Shown piece by piece: positions 33,084 through 43,630 of a stretch of DNA of 64,000 nt. The translations under genes were made by a program, and so were the position numbers. Source of the DNA: Neopestalotiopsis rosae. Lineage: Eukaryota; Ascomycota; Sordariomycetes; Amphisphaeriales; Sporocadaceae. Where the stretch lies: the NCBI GenBank assembly GCA_023078685.1, contig JALGAS010000008.1, forward strand, positions 1,178,001 to 1,242,000, written 5' to 3'. Position 1 is the first letter of the stretch. Each line of letters begins with the position of its first letter. The notes below the pieces were generated by a model that saw only the letters and a list, made by a program, of their open reading frames with translations, searched no databases and was not told the origin of the DNA.

Positions 33084-34533
33084 TCAACTTCTCCTTAGGG
33101 CATCCTCCAATTGAGCCCTTTCATTCTGATCCATGTTCTGAAGGGTGAAGGGATGTAAATAACCTTCAAATGGCGTACGATAGTCGACGTTCTCCGTATC
33201 AAGACAACTTCGATCCACAAAAGGACAGGCATCAATGCGTTCCAGCGTCAATTGGTGATTTGGAGGCTGTGTCAGGTTTGGCGGTTTCTCCCGTAGACTA
33301 CTAAACCCCTTCAAGTCGACTTGTTTGAGATGTGTGTATTTCTCCTCTGTAAGTACCGCAAGCAAGCGGTACATGAATGTTGTAGTGATCAAGGCACATC
33401 TGGAACGGTATTGCGGAACTCTAAGTCGAGATGTGCCACATATATGGCGCGCATGGGTTACTTCAATGGGGTCGTGAAGGATAGGTTTCTCTGCCAATTC
33501 GATAGAGATATCCTTCAATGTATCTTTCACGCTATGGATACGTCAGCTGACATAACACTCATATATTCTTTGGGACCTTGCGTCGGCCTTTTGAGTCGTT
33601 GTCTACATACCTTCGAATAAATTCAGCGGTCTGATGGAACATGGCCACGTAATTACGCTTGTCAACCATTGTATCAAACGGCCCAAACTTGACATGAAGC
33701 TTGGTGAAAGAACTCAAGCGGTATTGCCGTAGGAACCGCAAGGGAAACCACATCGGCCCGGGGAATATCACAGCTTCGCCTCGCTCTTGCCGTGCCCATA
33801 GCTCGTCGTCGATTCCCACATCCGCATCAGACCCTCTGTGACGGTACATTCTGGCCACAAACTCCGGCATGGGCTTGCCGTCGGGGCCGGGAAGGGCACC
33901 TTCGTCTTGTAGGTGATCAAGCGTGAGGCTGCAAAGGTTATCCGTGTTGAGTGAAGATAAAATTGTCTTGACCAGTCCACGGTGCATCCAGCCGACGAGA
34001 CGGAGGTCAGTGACAGCAGGGAAGAGTGTGGCAGGAAACTGGCGGACGTAAGGCTCATCGCTCATGTCTCTCTCCTCACGCTCACGGATTGATGCCAAGT
34101 CCAGCCGGGAGACATTCTTCATGCGCGCAAACACATCCCAAAGCTGCAGGTCAATGTCGGTCAAGGCTTCTTCATCAAAGTCAAGCCAGACCATGGTCCA
34201 AGTGAAGGCCTGCACATGTGTGGCGAGCTCCGGCCGGTCAATCATGAGGCGGAGAAAGGCTCGTTGTCGCGAAATCAGGTTTCGAGGTCGGTAAATGTCC
34301 TCAAAATCAGCCATGACAACTCGGCGGAGTGGAGGAAAGTCGCCCTCTGTCTCCTCGTGCTCGGGGAGCCGGCCATCGTTATGGCTGCTCACGTTGACGT
34401 CTTTCAGCAAAACGGGTAGCGAAAGTGTTCGCCACAACCGGCAAACCAGCCCGACACGCGCGAGTGTCTGGCTGTCTGCGACGAAGTGATGAAAAGTCAA
34501 AACTAGAATGTCGAGTGGAAGTCTGTCGTACAT
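33084..34533 (-). CDS. F-box protein
   Basis: Two exons, 34533-33611 and 33531-33084, phase 2, intron GTATGT...CATAG, give 456 residues. The N-terminus YDRLPLDILVLTFHHFV ... VGLVCRLWRTLSLPVLLKDV is a plain F-box, which binds Skp1 in an SCF ubiquitin ligase. The remainder contains leucine-rich strands (NVSRLDLASI, VTDLRLVGW, LCSLTLDHLQD) that look like degenerate LRRs of the kind seen in many fungal F-box proteins, and would bind the target. The splice gives AEFIRSVKDTLKDISIEL in continuous frame. Target unknown. Convergent with the metalloprotease gene (52 bp between stops). Confidence 0.85.
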
Positions 34534-35302
34534 GTTGTCAAGAGACCCTGGTCAGAGTGCACAAGGGAGACGTCGTTGGAGCTGCAGTAGTGCTGTAGCG
34601 AAAGAGGAGGAAATGAAAGATAGAGAAGAAAGACAGATCGAGTGGGGTTAATACGGATGTGCATCGCAAGCATAACAGATAAAAGAACAACATACATCCT
34701 ACAAAGCATTGGTCCGTCTTTCTTGGCAGGATGATTCCTTCTGGCTTTTCGGCGTCATCTTCCCCACTTTAAGATGAGAGTCGAATTCCTGGCCCCTTGC
34801 AAGTCAGCTCGCCTATACCTGGGTACAAATCGAGACATATAGATGGCTACCTCATAAGAAAATCATTTTTTGGATGCATGAAAGCCCAATAGTTGGATGT
34901 AGCTGCAGGCAACGAATCATTTCCGAATAAAGCACAGATGTTCTGCACAACCAAGGATGTGGCGCTTCCAGGAAAGGCTCCACGATCAAATGTTCTGGCC
35001 CCCCCCCCCCCCCCCCCCGCGGGGCTACAACCAACAGCAAAGATGCATGCAGCCGACCCTTGAATGCGCATCGCGAGTCGCCCAGAATTCCGCCCACACA
35101 TTCTGGCACCCAGTAACCCCCGCGAGCAAACAGAAAAAGTAAGCTGGTACTGCGGGTAGAAAGGATTTTTGACAGAAACAGGAAACATATCCAGAAAACT
35201 GTGTTTTCTGCCCTCAACTGGCATCAGTTCCTCGCTCCATTTCGAGGCAGATCACACTGCAACGTGGTGCTGCACTCGTGCATCACGACAAATGAGCCAA
35301 AT
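34534..35302. promoter_or_regulatory. Divergent intergenic region, F-box / FAD monooxygenase
   Basis: About 770 bp shared by divergent start codons at 34533 and 35303. Its most striking part is the C20 run described separately. No other coding signal. Confidence 0.4.
34999..35018. repeat. C20 homopolymer
   Basis: Twenty consecutive C on the plus strand (G20 on the minus strand), followed by GCGGGG. It lies in the region between two divergent genes. Confidence 0.95.
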
Positions 35303-36688
35303 ATGGACAAGACGGTTGTCATTGTACGCACCCAAAATCCAGTCTAAAACACATGAAATCAATTGACCAGTATGGTATTTCCAGGTTGGCGGCTCCCTCA
35401 GCGGACTCATGTGCGGCGTGCAGCTGAAGCGCTTAGGCTGCAAGGTCACGATTCTAGAAAAGGACGGTTCCGCAGAGAGAGCCAGTACCCATGCTGGCGT
35501 AGGCTTCCGGGCCAACGTGGAAGCCCTTCTGGGCCAGTACGATGCCTCCGGAGTAGCGGCCGCCATTGCTTCATCGGCTTCTCAATTTGCGCTCTTCAAG
35601 CGCCCCAAAGCGCTGGTCACGGGGTCAAACTTGAGGGTCACCAGCTGGGGACACTTGTATCGCATCCTGCGCGCCAACTTTGATGGCTTGGTTTCAGACT
35701 CTTGCCCTAGCCCACCGGCGCCGGGAGAGACTGACGGAGAGGCGCGGTACTTGGTCGGCAGCCAGGTGACGGAGCTGGAGTACGCTGATGGCATAGTGAC
35801 AGTCCACTACATCGATACTGTGACTGGTCTGGGGTCGCGCATCGATGCAGACTTGGTCATAGGCGCTGATGGTATTCATTCAACGGTTCTAGATCTCGTG
35901 CACCTACCAACAAGAAAGGAATACGCGGGCTATGTTTCATGGAGAGCTACAGTGCCAGAGAAACTGCTTTCTAAGGAAAGTGCCGAGTACTTTGCCGATG
36001 CAGTCTCGGTGAATATGCTTAGACAATCATATATGATATGGTCAGTTGAATTTACCACGGTATATTCATTCTATCGGCTAATGTTTCATTCATCTCTAGT
36101 TATGTCATCCCCACCGATCAGGGAAGCTTTGCGCCTGGTGAACGCCTCATGAATATCGTATGGTACTACAACGTCAAGGAAGACTCTGACGAGTTCAATC
36201 GCATTTTCACCGATATCCACGGCGTACGGCATCGCAATACTGTCCCGCACGGTTTTGTGAATCCAAAGGAGTGGGAACGAGTTCGCAGCATCTTCAAATC
36301 ACGCCTGGCCGCTCCATTCTTGGAATTACTATACAAAGTGGCGACCCCTTTTGTGACTAGGATCAACGATTCAATCTGCACACAAGCAATATTCTTCAAA
36401 GGCCACGGCATCCTCGTCGGCGATGCTCTCACCACGCTGCGCCCTCACACGGGATCCGCAGCGGAGCAGGCGGCCTATCACTGCCTCTCATTGGGCCCGG
36501 TCTGGAATGGTGAAAAGACGCTGGATGCATGGTCGCGCGAGGCGCGCACTTACTCGAAGCGATTATGGTTGATTGGAAGGCTTGTGGGCATGTTTGGGCA
36601 AGGGACTGCACTGGAGCTTCTCAAAGCCTTATTTCTCTACATTATGTTTCTAATAAGGTGCGGCATTGGACTTTCTGAGGTCGAATAG
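35303..36688 (+). CDS. FAD-dependent monooxygenase, second copy type
   Basis: Three exons, 35303-35323, 35385-36040 and 36100-36688, phases 0 and 2, give 421 residues. The first exon has only seven codons (MDKTVVI); the intron (GTACGC...TTCCAG) sits inside the FAD-binding strand, and joining gives TVVIVGGSLSGLMCGVQLKR (GxGxxG-like, with a Ser in the loop). Downstream are LVIGADGIHSTVLDL (DG motif) and GILVGDALTTLRPHTGSAAE (GD motif). The VGGSxxG variant and the block YVIPTDQGSFAPGERLMNIVW resemble the bacterial/fungal 2,6-dihydroxypyridine hydroxylase type (DHPH) of flavin monooxygenases, which hydroxylate small heteroaromatic rings. It precedes a nitroreductase and a Zn2Cys6 regulator on the same strand, suggesting a small catabolic or detoxifying neighbourhood. 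Confidence 0.87.
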
Positions 36689-37489
36689 CTTTGAGGGTGG
36701 TAGCTTAGACTCAAATCGTGTGATTTCACTTTTTTCGCGTGGCAGATTAGACTAGGTACCTCGCGTTTCTTACTATAAATCGTTGAAGTGTTTGCATATT
36801 GCAATCCCTAGTCTATATAAATAACCGTTTTGAGGCTCTCTGAAAGTCATGATCTAGTACACAGCAGCATTCCCCGTATGGTTACTGCTTCCAATCCCAT
36901 GCGCATCCTGATATCGAAGTCGACGCCTTGATCTGAGGCCGAAAACCCTTGCCTGATAATAGAGTCTTACCTGTGTAAATACCAAACAGGGGAAGTGACA
37001 GTAAGACGGAATGAGAATATCACAATTGATTCATTCAAACTGCGAAAGACTGGTGCTGAAGAGCTAGCTGGCGTCCCCAAGCGCGCGATCTGCAGTGGGT
37101 ACGACCGACGTCAGTGCCACCCACACAGCTTGATAAAAGGGTGTGATGTGCAATTGTTGTCCTCACTTCCGCGTGGCTTCGTGCGGCAGACATCTGGACC
37201 TAAACATGTGTGGGCCTAAACAACTTGCCGATTCAAAATGCTCACACTTAGCCGTGCTACTAATATAGCGCGTCATTGGTCTGATGCTCTCATTCCAATT
37301 AACACAAGTCCCGCCGTTGCGACTGAGAAGTGGGTCTCGCAATTATCAGTGATTGGTTCACTGCCTTGACCAGAAGTTGCGAATCATTATACTCCATGCG
37401 ACTGGAACGGAGACCAAATGGTCAGCTTATTAACGATCAAACATATCTTCGAGATCGGATGACTATTCGTAAGCTGATCCACAGGCTGT
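36689..37489. other. Gene-free stretch before nitroreductase
   Basis: About 800 bp with no supportable exon; it should contain the monooxygenase 3' end and the nitroreductase promoter. Confidence 0.4.
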
Positions 37490-38413
37490 ATGGCTTTATC
37501 ATATAAGTTCCTGGACGACCATCAAAGTATGAACCTAGCCCACCGAGCCCATCAATATTTTTTTGCCGAGGAAATGGATACAGAGAATGGTGCCTCTTAC
37601 GCTGCTCTGTTAGAGTCCCGATACCAGGATGGCCAGTCGACGAATAGACGAGGACCAATAAACCCAACAATCGAAACGATCCTTCGCCATAAATCGTTCC
37701 GAAAATTCCTGCCAGATGCCCTGCCCGAGGGCACGCTCGAATCCCTGGTCGCAGCAGGCTCTAGCGCTTCTACTTCCTCCCTACTACAGACCTGGGCCAT
37801 CGTCGCCGTCCATGACTCTACGCACAAAGACGCAATAGCCGCCCTCGCCGGAGACCAAGATTTCATCAGACAAGCACCCCTGTTCCTCGTCTTTGTTGCC
37901 GACCTGAAGCGCATCGCCGACGTGTGTGAGAGGGCCGGCTCGGAAGCGCCCGGCCTCGACACCTTTGACATGTTCATCATGCCGACTATAGACTGTGCGC
38001 TGGTGGCGCAAAACATCAATGTGGCTGCCGAGTCGCTAGGTCTCGGGGCATGCTACGTCGGAGCCATCCGCAACAACTGCCGCCGAGTCTGCGAGCTGCT
38101 AAAGCTTCCGCATCGCACCGTTGCTCTCTTTGGCATGGCCATCGGCTGGCCCGACCCTGCGGAACACGTCTCGATCAAACCTAGATTCGGTATGAGCGCT
38201 GTGCTCCATCGAGACGTTTGGAACGACGTGAATGACGAGGAGAAACGCGTGGAGTCATATAACAAGGCTATGGGCGGCTTTTACGAGACGGAGGGCAAAC
38301 TGGGCCGGGAGACCTGGGCAAAGCACATGGTGAGATACTTTGAGTCGGGGTTACTGGATGGTCGCGAAAACATGCGTCAAGTGGTAGAGGAGCGTGGTTG
38401 GAAACTTATCTGA
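37490..38413 (+). CDS. Nitroreductase-family FMN oxidoreductase (NfsA-like)
   Basis: Single exon, 307 residues from ATG 37490. The nitroreductase fold is clear: TIETILRHKSFRKFLPDALP (FMN-binding R-S-x-R region), then GSSASTSSLLQTWAIVAV, IDCALVAQNINVAAESLGLG and a C-terminal VSIKPRFGMSAVLHRDVW. It is closest in layout to bacterial NfsA/FRP-type proteins (IGWP near residue 223), which use NADPH to reduce nitro groups, quinones or flavins. The family usually starts at the position of MDTENGASYAALLESR, so ATG 37574 (279 residues) is an alternative start; the extra 28 residues (HQSMNLAHRAHQYFF) show no signal. Likely soluble. Neighbouring FAD monooxygenase and Zn2Cys6 factor suggest a role in handling aromatic or nitro compounds. 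Confidence 0.85.
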   Translation: MALSYKFLDDHQSMNLAHRAHQYFFAEEMDTENGASYAALLESRYQDGQSTNRRGPINPTIETILRHKSFRKFLPDALPEGTLESLVAAGSSASTSSLLQTWAIVAVHDSTHKDAIAALAGDQDFIRQAPLFLVFVADLKRIADVCERAGSEAPGLDTFDMFIMPTIDCALVAQNINVAAESLGLGACYVGAIRNNCRRVCELLKLPHRTVALFGMAIGWPDPAEHVSIKPRFGMSAVLHRDVWNDVNDEEKRVESYNKAMGGFYETEGKLGRETWAKHMVRYFESGLLDGRENMRQVVEERGWKLI

Positions 38414-38940
38414 AACACATATTCCGCACCAGGTTGCAAAGCCATTTGCAAATGAGATTATTTCGTCGGGACAAGTCATTTTTTAGAAGCCGCGCATCAT
38501 TTCAAAAAGGTCACAGCTTATACGCTTAGAAGAACGAAAACGCTGCTTGATTACTGAACATGTATACAATACTACAGTGAAGCGTCTAACCCGAGGGCCC
38601 TTGTGCCGTTCCCGTCGACAAAGATGGTCGAAGAAAGCATCTACGGGGAGTCTGCTAATGATACGATTAACACAAGCTTGCTCGCACCATACATTCTATT
38701 GCAGAGAGGAAGACGGAGACCAACATAGTTTTCAATGGCGCAAGCCCGGAAACTTCTCCACTTCAAATAGACGTAGACCATAGAGTCAGAGCCAAATCAC
38801 GTGAGTGCCCTTCTCCACATATCCAAGGTTTTGCTCACGAAGAGGGGCAACGATTGATTTCAGCGCATTTGACAGCCTCTTTAGAGCGCAAAGTACAAGA
38901 GTCTTAAGTTGCAGAAACCGATTACGTTCGCCTGAGCATC
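38414..38940. other. Intergenic region before Zn2Cys6 gene
   Basis: About 530 bp without an exon-like frame; nitroreductase 3' end plus regulator promoter. Confidence 0.4.
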
Positions 38941-40566
38941 ATGTCTCAGGGAAGGCTGAGAACCAAGACTGTATGCTTGGTCTGTAAGTCTCTGTCCAAA
39001 CTTCGGGAGATGGCGTTTGCATTAATAGAATGTACGAGGTCGAAAGCGACGAGTCAAATGCGATGAAGGAAGACCTGACTGTGGGAATTGTGTAGCCACA
39101 AAACGTTGTTGCACATGGCCTGTTGCGGATCAACTAGTGGACAGGAGATGGCGCCGCCCTTGCTCGGAGAGGAGAATATTCAACAGCTGGCCTCAAATGA
39201 GCCCAAGGGCCGCCGCTGGGGTTGTATCAAACACGCTTTCAGCATGCCCTAGGAATGCACCACCGCTAAGCACTTTCACGTCCTACATGGAGTTGGAGGC
39301 TGGTCTCCTCCGGTATTTCTGCGACACTCACTTTCCGGTACTCCTTTTACCCGGCGTATCAGATGATTTCCTTGTCGAATGTAGAGACCGATACCTCGAT
39401 TTTGTCCTCCGCAGCGACGGCGTCAAGGATTCCATCATTGCTTGCTGTGCGTCCAACAAGTATGCGCTTACTGGCGACTCCAGATTTGCGCATCTTTCCA
39501 TGCAATACTATGGAAAGGCAGTCAAGCACGTCAACTTCACAATAACAGAAATCGATTTGCAAGGAAGAAAACCTGATGAATGTTTACTTGCCGCGGTAGT
39601 GTTTCTCTATTTGTGCGAGGTTCGCTTCACCATCATTCCTGCCTGGTTACAATAATTGAATTATTGACTAGCGACAAGCTCTAGGGTCCAAATCATGCTA
39701 CCCATGCCTCGGCGCATGTTGCCGGAGCCATTCAGATTTTTAAATTATGCCACGGGGAAGCTTCCACACCTGATCTACCTACAAGACTTCCACAATCACC
39801 TATGAAAACGGCCATAGACCGTCTCATGGCGGAAAGCATACTCTACCAGGCACTTATGCTATATCTAAGGAACCCTTTTAGTCCAACGTCCAAGCTGGAC
39901 GTACAGTTTTTGTCGTGGATGGAAAGTGCTCTCCAGCCATTATGGGATGATGCCGCAGTAACGAAGCAGCGGAGCGCGATACTGGGGCTACCACTAGCGC
40001 TATATCACCTCATTCTCGACATCATCGAGTTACAGAGGAAGCAACAGCCATCTCGAGATGCACATTTGGCAAGAGTACAAGACGAAATGCAAACTTGGGA
40101 GACATTTGCACTCACATCGTGCTCTCAAGTCCCCAGCGACCAAAATGACCAGTTGATTATTCTATTCATACTCGCTTCGTCATTGCTCCTAGATTGGATC
40201 GTTGAGCTTTCCTCAAATGACCCAACGGACAACCTAACCGTCAACCCACTTGGTAGCGTGACACCAGACGTGTGGCTTCGAGGTCAGCCAAAGTCTCGTT
40301 GGCAGACGTTGAAGGCGCTCTCCATACTTCGTTTTGGTCTCGCTCAGCAAGCTTGGACATTATGCTTCTTGGGGGCCTGGCCGTTATTGATGGTAGGGTA
40401 CGCCGTATACGCTGATGATGAGATTGATACCGTCGTCGAGGTCCTGAGGAGGATGTGGGTACAGACAGGGTACGGCGAGATCAAGAGAATCTACGAAGAA
40501 CTGACCAAGTTATGGAGTGAAAGAACTAAGAGCAGTTTTGAGAGATGGGGAACAAATATGGACTGA
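38941..40566 (+). CDS. Zn2Cys6 transcription factor
   Basis: Three exons, 38941-38983, 39039-39619 and 39685-40566, phases 1 and 0, give 501 residues. The first intron (GTAAGT...ACGAG) falls inside the zinc cluster, and only the acceptor at 39038 avoids a stop and rebuilds CLVCRKRRVKCDEGRPDCGN, then CVATKRCC, i.e. C-x2-C-x6-C-x6-C-x2-C-x6-C of the Gal4-type DNA-binding domain. The second intron (GTTCGC...CTCTAG) has a weak donor but is the only phase-0 join; it restores AHVAGAIQIFKLCHG, in keeping with the fungal-specific factor domain (PF11951-like) that fills the rest. Nuclear regulator, probably binding CGG half sites. Placed directly downstream of nitroreductase, it is a candidate local regulator of the FMO/nitroreductase pair. 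Confidence 0.85.
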
Positions 40567-40860
40567 GGTTGAGCCTTGTGCGATGTTCGATTCTACGCGG
40601 CGGTCAGGCCCTTATACCCTGTTATCTAGTAATTTTCAGGGAGGCAAAGAGACACAAGACTATCTGTTGACATAAACATAGTGGCTTTGGAAATTGATAT
40701 GCTACCCTTCTGAGGAGCCCCATATTTGATTATTGAAATATTACGGATCCATTTCTATAACTATGCGACTATCATATATGACATCCGGCGCCTCGGAATA
40801 GTTACTACCTTAAGACCGCATCTTTGCTCCAATTCGCCCGCTTGCTCACCGATTGATCCA

Positions 40861-43044
40861 CTAAAAAGTGACAGAGACAGCAGCAAAGGTGACAGCACGA
40901 CCGGTGCCGCATTGTGCAAAGTTGTAAGTAGGAGTAACGGCGTAAAGGTAGGCTCCACAATTGTAGAGCGCATTGAGGTTGTTGGCATTGTTGCAAACAA
41001 TATTCTTGCTGGCGTCGGGAACACACTTGAAGCCAGTGATGCTCACCGAGTTAGTAGCGGCGGTGGCGGTGTCGTACGCTTGCGTCACGGCGATGACGGA
41101 GTTGGAGTTGGTCAGGTAGACGTCATAGCCCGTCGACGTGTCTTGAAGATTGCCCGTGATGGGGTTCACCGTGAAGCGTGTAGCCTGGGCCACGGTGCTG
41201 GTGAAGAAGATGTAACGCCCGGTCGGGCTTGTGCTGGGGTTTACATAAATGTATTGCCCAGGTCGGGGGCCGGTTACTTCCTGGATGAGGAAGGTCTTGG
41301 GGATCGCGAGAGCTGTTGCAGTTGCCGTCGCTATGGCTGACACTGTCTCCTCGATTCCTGTGGTGACGGTGGCGGTCTCAGTGCCAACGATGATGTCTGT
41401 CGTCACGGTTTCGCCAACGGTCTGAGTAGTGCCAACGCTGGTCACAGATGTGGCTGTAGTGGACTCGGTGGTGGTTGTGATATCAAACACTGTTGAGCTA
41501 ACCTCGATGCTGGTGATTTCAGTGGCTGTAGCTGGGTCGGTCTCGGAGAACGTCAACTGTAGCGTTTCCGTGGCAGTCACTCCCAGGGTAGACGTCACGG
41601 TGGAGACGATGGTAGAAAAGTCGGTTACCGAAAGGAGAGTGCTGGCATCGACATCTGACGTGCTGGATGCAATCACACTTGTAATGACAGTGGTGGTTAC
41701 ATCAATGGTCAATGTAGAGGTTTGAATATCACTATACATTCAGTATCAGTTATGCTCGAGTCACTTATCTCTGAGATATACTCACGTGTAGAACGCATCA
41801 ACGTCATCGGTTGCAGTGATAACAATGGTGGTAGTGACCCCCTCAGAATCTGTGGTCTGAATTGTCTGGAAGGATGTTACTGTCTTGGTGCCAACTAGAG
41901 GCTGCGAGTTGGAGATTGTCACGTCCTTGGTGACGGTTGAAGTCTCAGTGTATGTGACTGGCTGGGACGCCTCCCCTGTGACGGTCACAATCTCATATGT
42001 TGTGTACACTGTGACAGGGCTGGCGGCAGAGTGAGACTGGCTAGAAGACATCGTGAGGGGCTGCTTCACGACACAGGAGCAAGCACTGTGAAAGTGGTCT
42101 TGGCCATACTCTGATATCCAAGACTGTCGTAAATCCGGGATCGCCGAGGTTGGTAGAGCTCTCTTCTGGAAGACGGTGTTGGTCACAGTCGCGACTGTTT
42201 GAGTGACGGTATTGGTCACCACAGTTGTAATCACAGACTGCGTGACAACTTGTGGGCTCGTGAGTACTGTAGTTGAGGTTTGATAATCTGTTTCTGTCAC
42301 CACTGTGATGTAGTTGGTCTGAACAGTCTCAACAACGGTGAATGTTGCAGTAGGTATAGTTGTATATGCTGTGGCAGCGGGAATTGTCAAAGTTTGAGTG
42401 GCAATGGTGGTGAAGACGGTTGCAGTGGCATCGAATTCGGTATCAGTAAATGTAGAGACAACGTTGGTCTCGGTGATTTCTGTAGTCTGGTATTGAGTGT
42501 TGAGAACAGTCGCGAATTGCGTGATGGTGGAAGTCGTCACCAGATCTGTCACAGTTGTATATGTGCTGTAAAGAGTGTAAGTGTTGACCTTGGTGAGTGA
42601 GGCCAACTCGGTCTTTTGGGTTGTTATGGTCGAAGTCGTCTCGGTGACCCTGTCCGTCTGGGTTTCGGTGTAGGTGGATGTCTCGACATGAGTGACGTAG
42701 ACAGTCTCAATGTCAGTCGTTTCAGACCCAATTCCTGTAGCTACAGCATCACCATCCGTGACTGTTTGCGTGACTATGACAGCGCTGGGTCCATAGGCAG
42801 ATGGATACAACGTCGATGTCAAGGTACGAGTCTCAGTCTCGGGAGCCTCAGGCCCTCCAAGAAGCTCAGCTTTGCACACCATCTTTGCATAACAGCTAAG
42901 ACCTCTGGCCCCCATGGCCTGGAGAAGCTCATCATGTTGCCACGCAGCAGAGGAGCAAAACTCTGGCACGGAGCTCACGGGCGATGCATAGGCCAATGTA
43001 TTTAGCACGGCTGGTAAAACGAACGTAACGACCCGTCCGGCCAT
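40861..43044 (-). CDS. Thr/Ser-rich mucin-like cell-surface protein
   Basis: Two exons, 43044-41786 and 41731-40861, phase 2 (GTGAGT...TATAG), encode 709 residues. The ATG at 43044 is chosen because it starts a signal peptide (MAGRVVTFVLPAVLNTLAYA); a longer frame from 43164 would bury it. A short Cys-containing head (about 30-60) precedes hundreds of residues of TTxVTxT-type strands, dense in Thr and Val, surely O-mannosylated. In the middle is a dibasic FQKRALPTS, a Kex2-type site, followed by HSACSCVV, a motif common in fungal Ser/Thr-rich wall proteins. The C-terminal ~140 residues form a distinct domain (PGQYIYVNPS, GRYIFFTSTVAQATRF, and a Cys pair with CNNANNLNALYNC). No GPI signal is visible. 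Likely role: adhesion or wall coating. Family unknown to me. Confidence 0.78.
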
Positions 43045-43630
43045 ATCTACTTCTTCGAAGGAGCGTGAATTAGAAACAGATACAAATGATGGCCACGGAA
43101 AGAAACGAGAGTCAAACAAGTCCACGACAGGTTGTGATCTCGGCTCGTTCAAGTACTTCACCATGGGGGCTGTGAAGATACCAGCCGGACATCGTACCTG
43201 AATTCACAATGGCATTAACAAAGGTTAATTTGATTAAGCTTGCGGCTGACTGGTCCGATACGTCGCGGTGGAAATTATTCTCACGTAGGGTAGGCTGCCA
43301 ACCTGCGTCTAGTTAGACAACATGGCAATAACTTGACACTAACGAGTCGCATAGCTTGGTTCAAGAGTATAGCGCCAAGACCATATTGGAGCTAGATATG
43401 GCGCATGTGCTCCGGTGTATTTCAACCCAGGTATGTCAAGGCATCTCCAAGGGTGCTTGGTGAAGTAGAGCCTGTGCTAGTCACAGCCCCCACTATTTAG
43501 AAAAGCCACTTTCAATCTCTCTGGCACTAGATTGTTGATGATTGTGTACAGATGATGCGGGGGTAAACATGCATATTTTGAACCGTCGGATCTAGCCTGC
43601 TTGTTACCAAGAAATCAGCAGGGTTGCGCT

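Noticed and set aside
41429..41725. Val-rich plus-strand frame opposite the Thr-rich protein
   Set aside because: Antisense of ACN/ACC threonine codons; no start context or motif.
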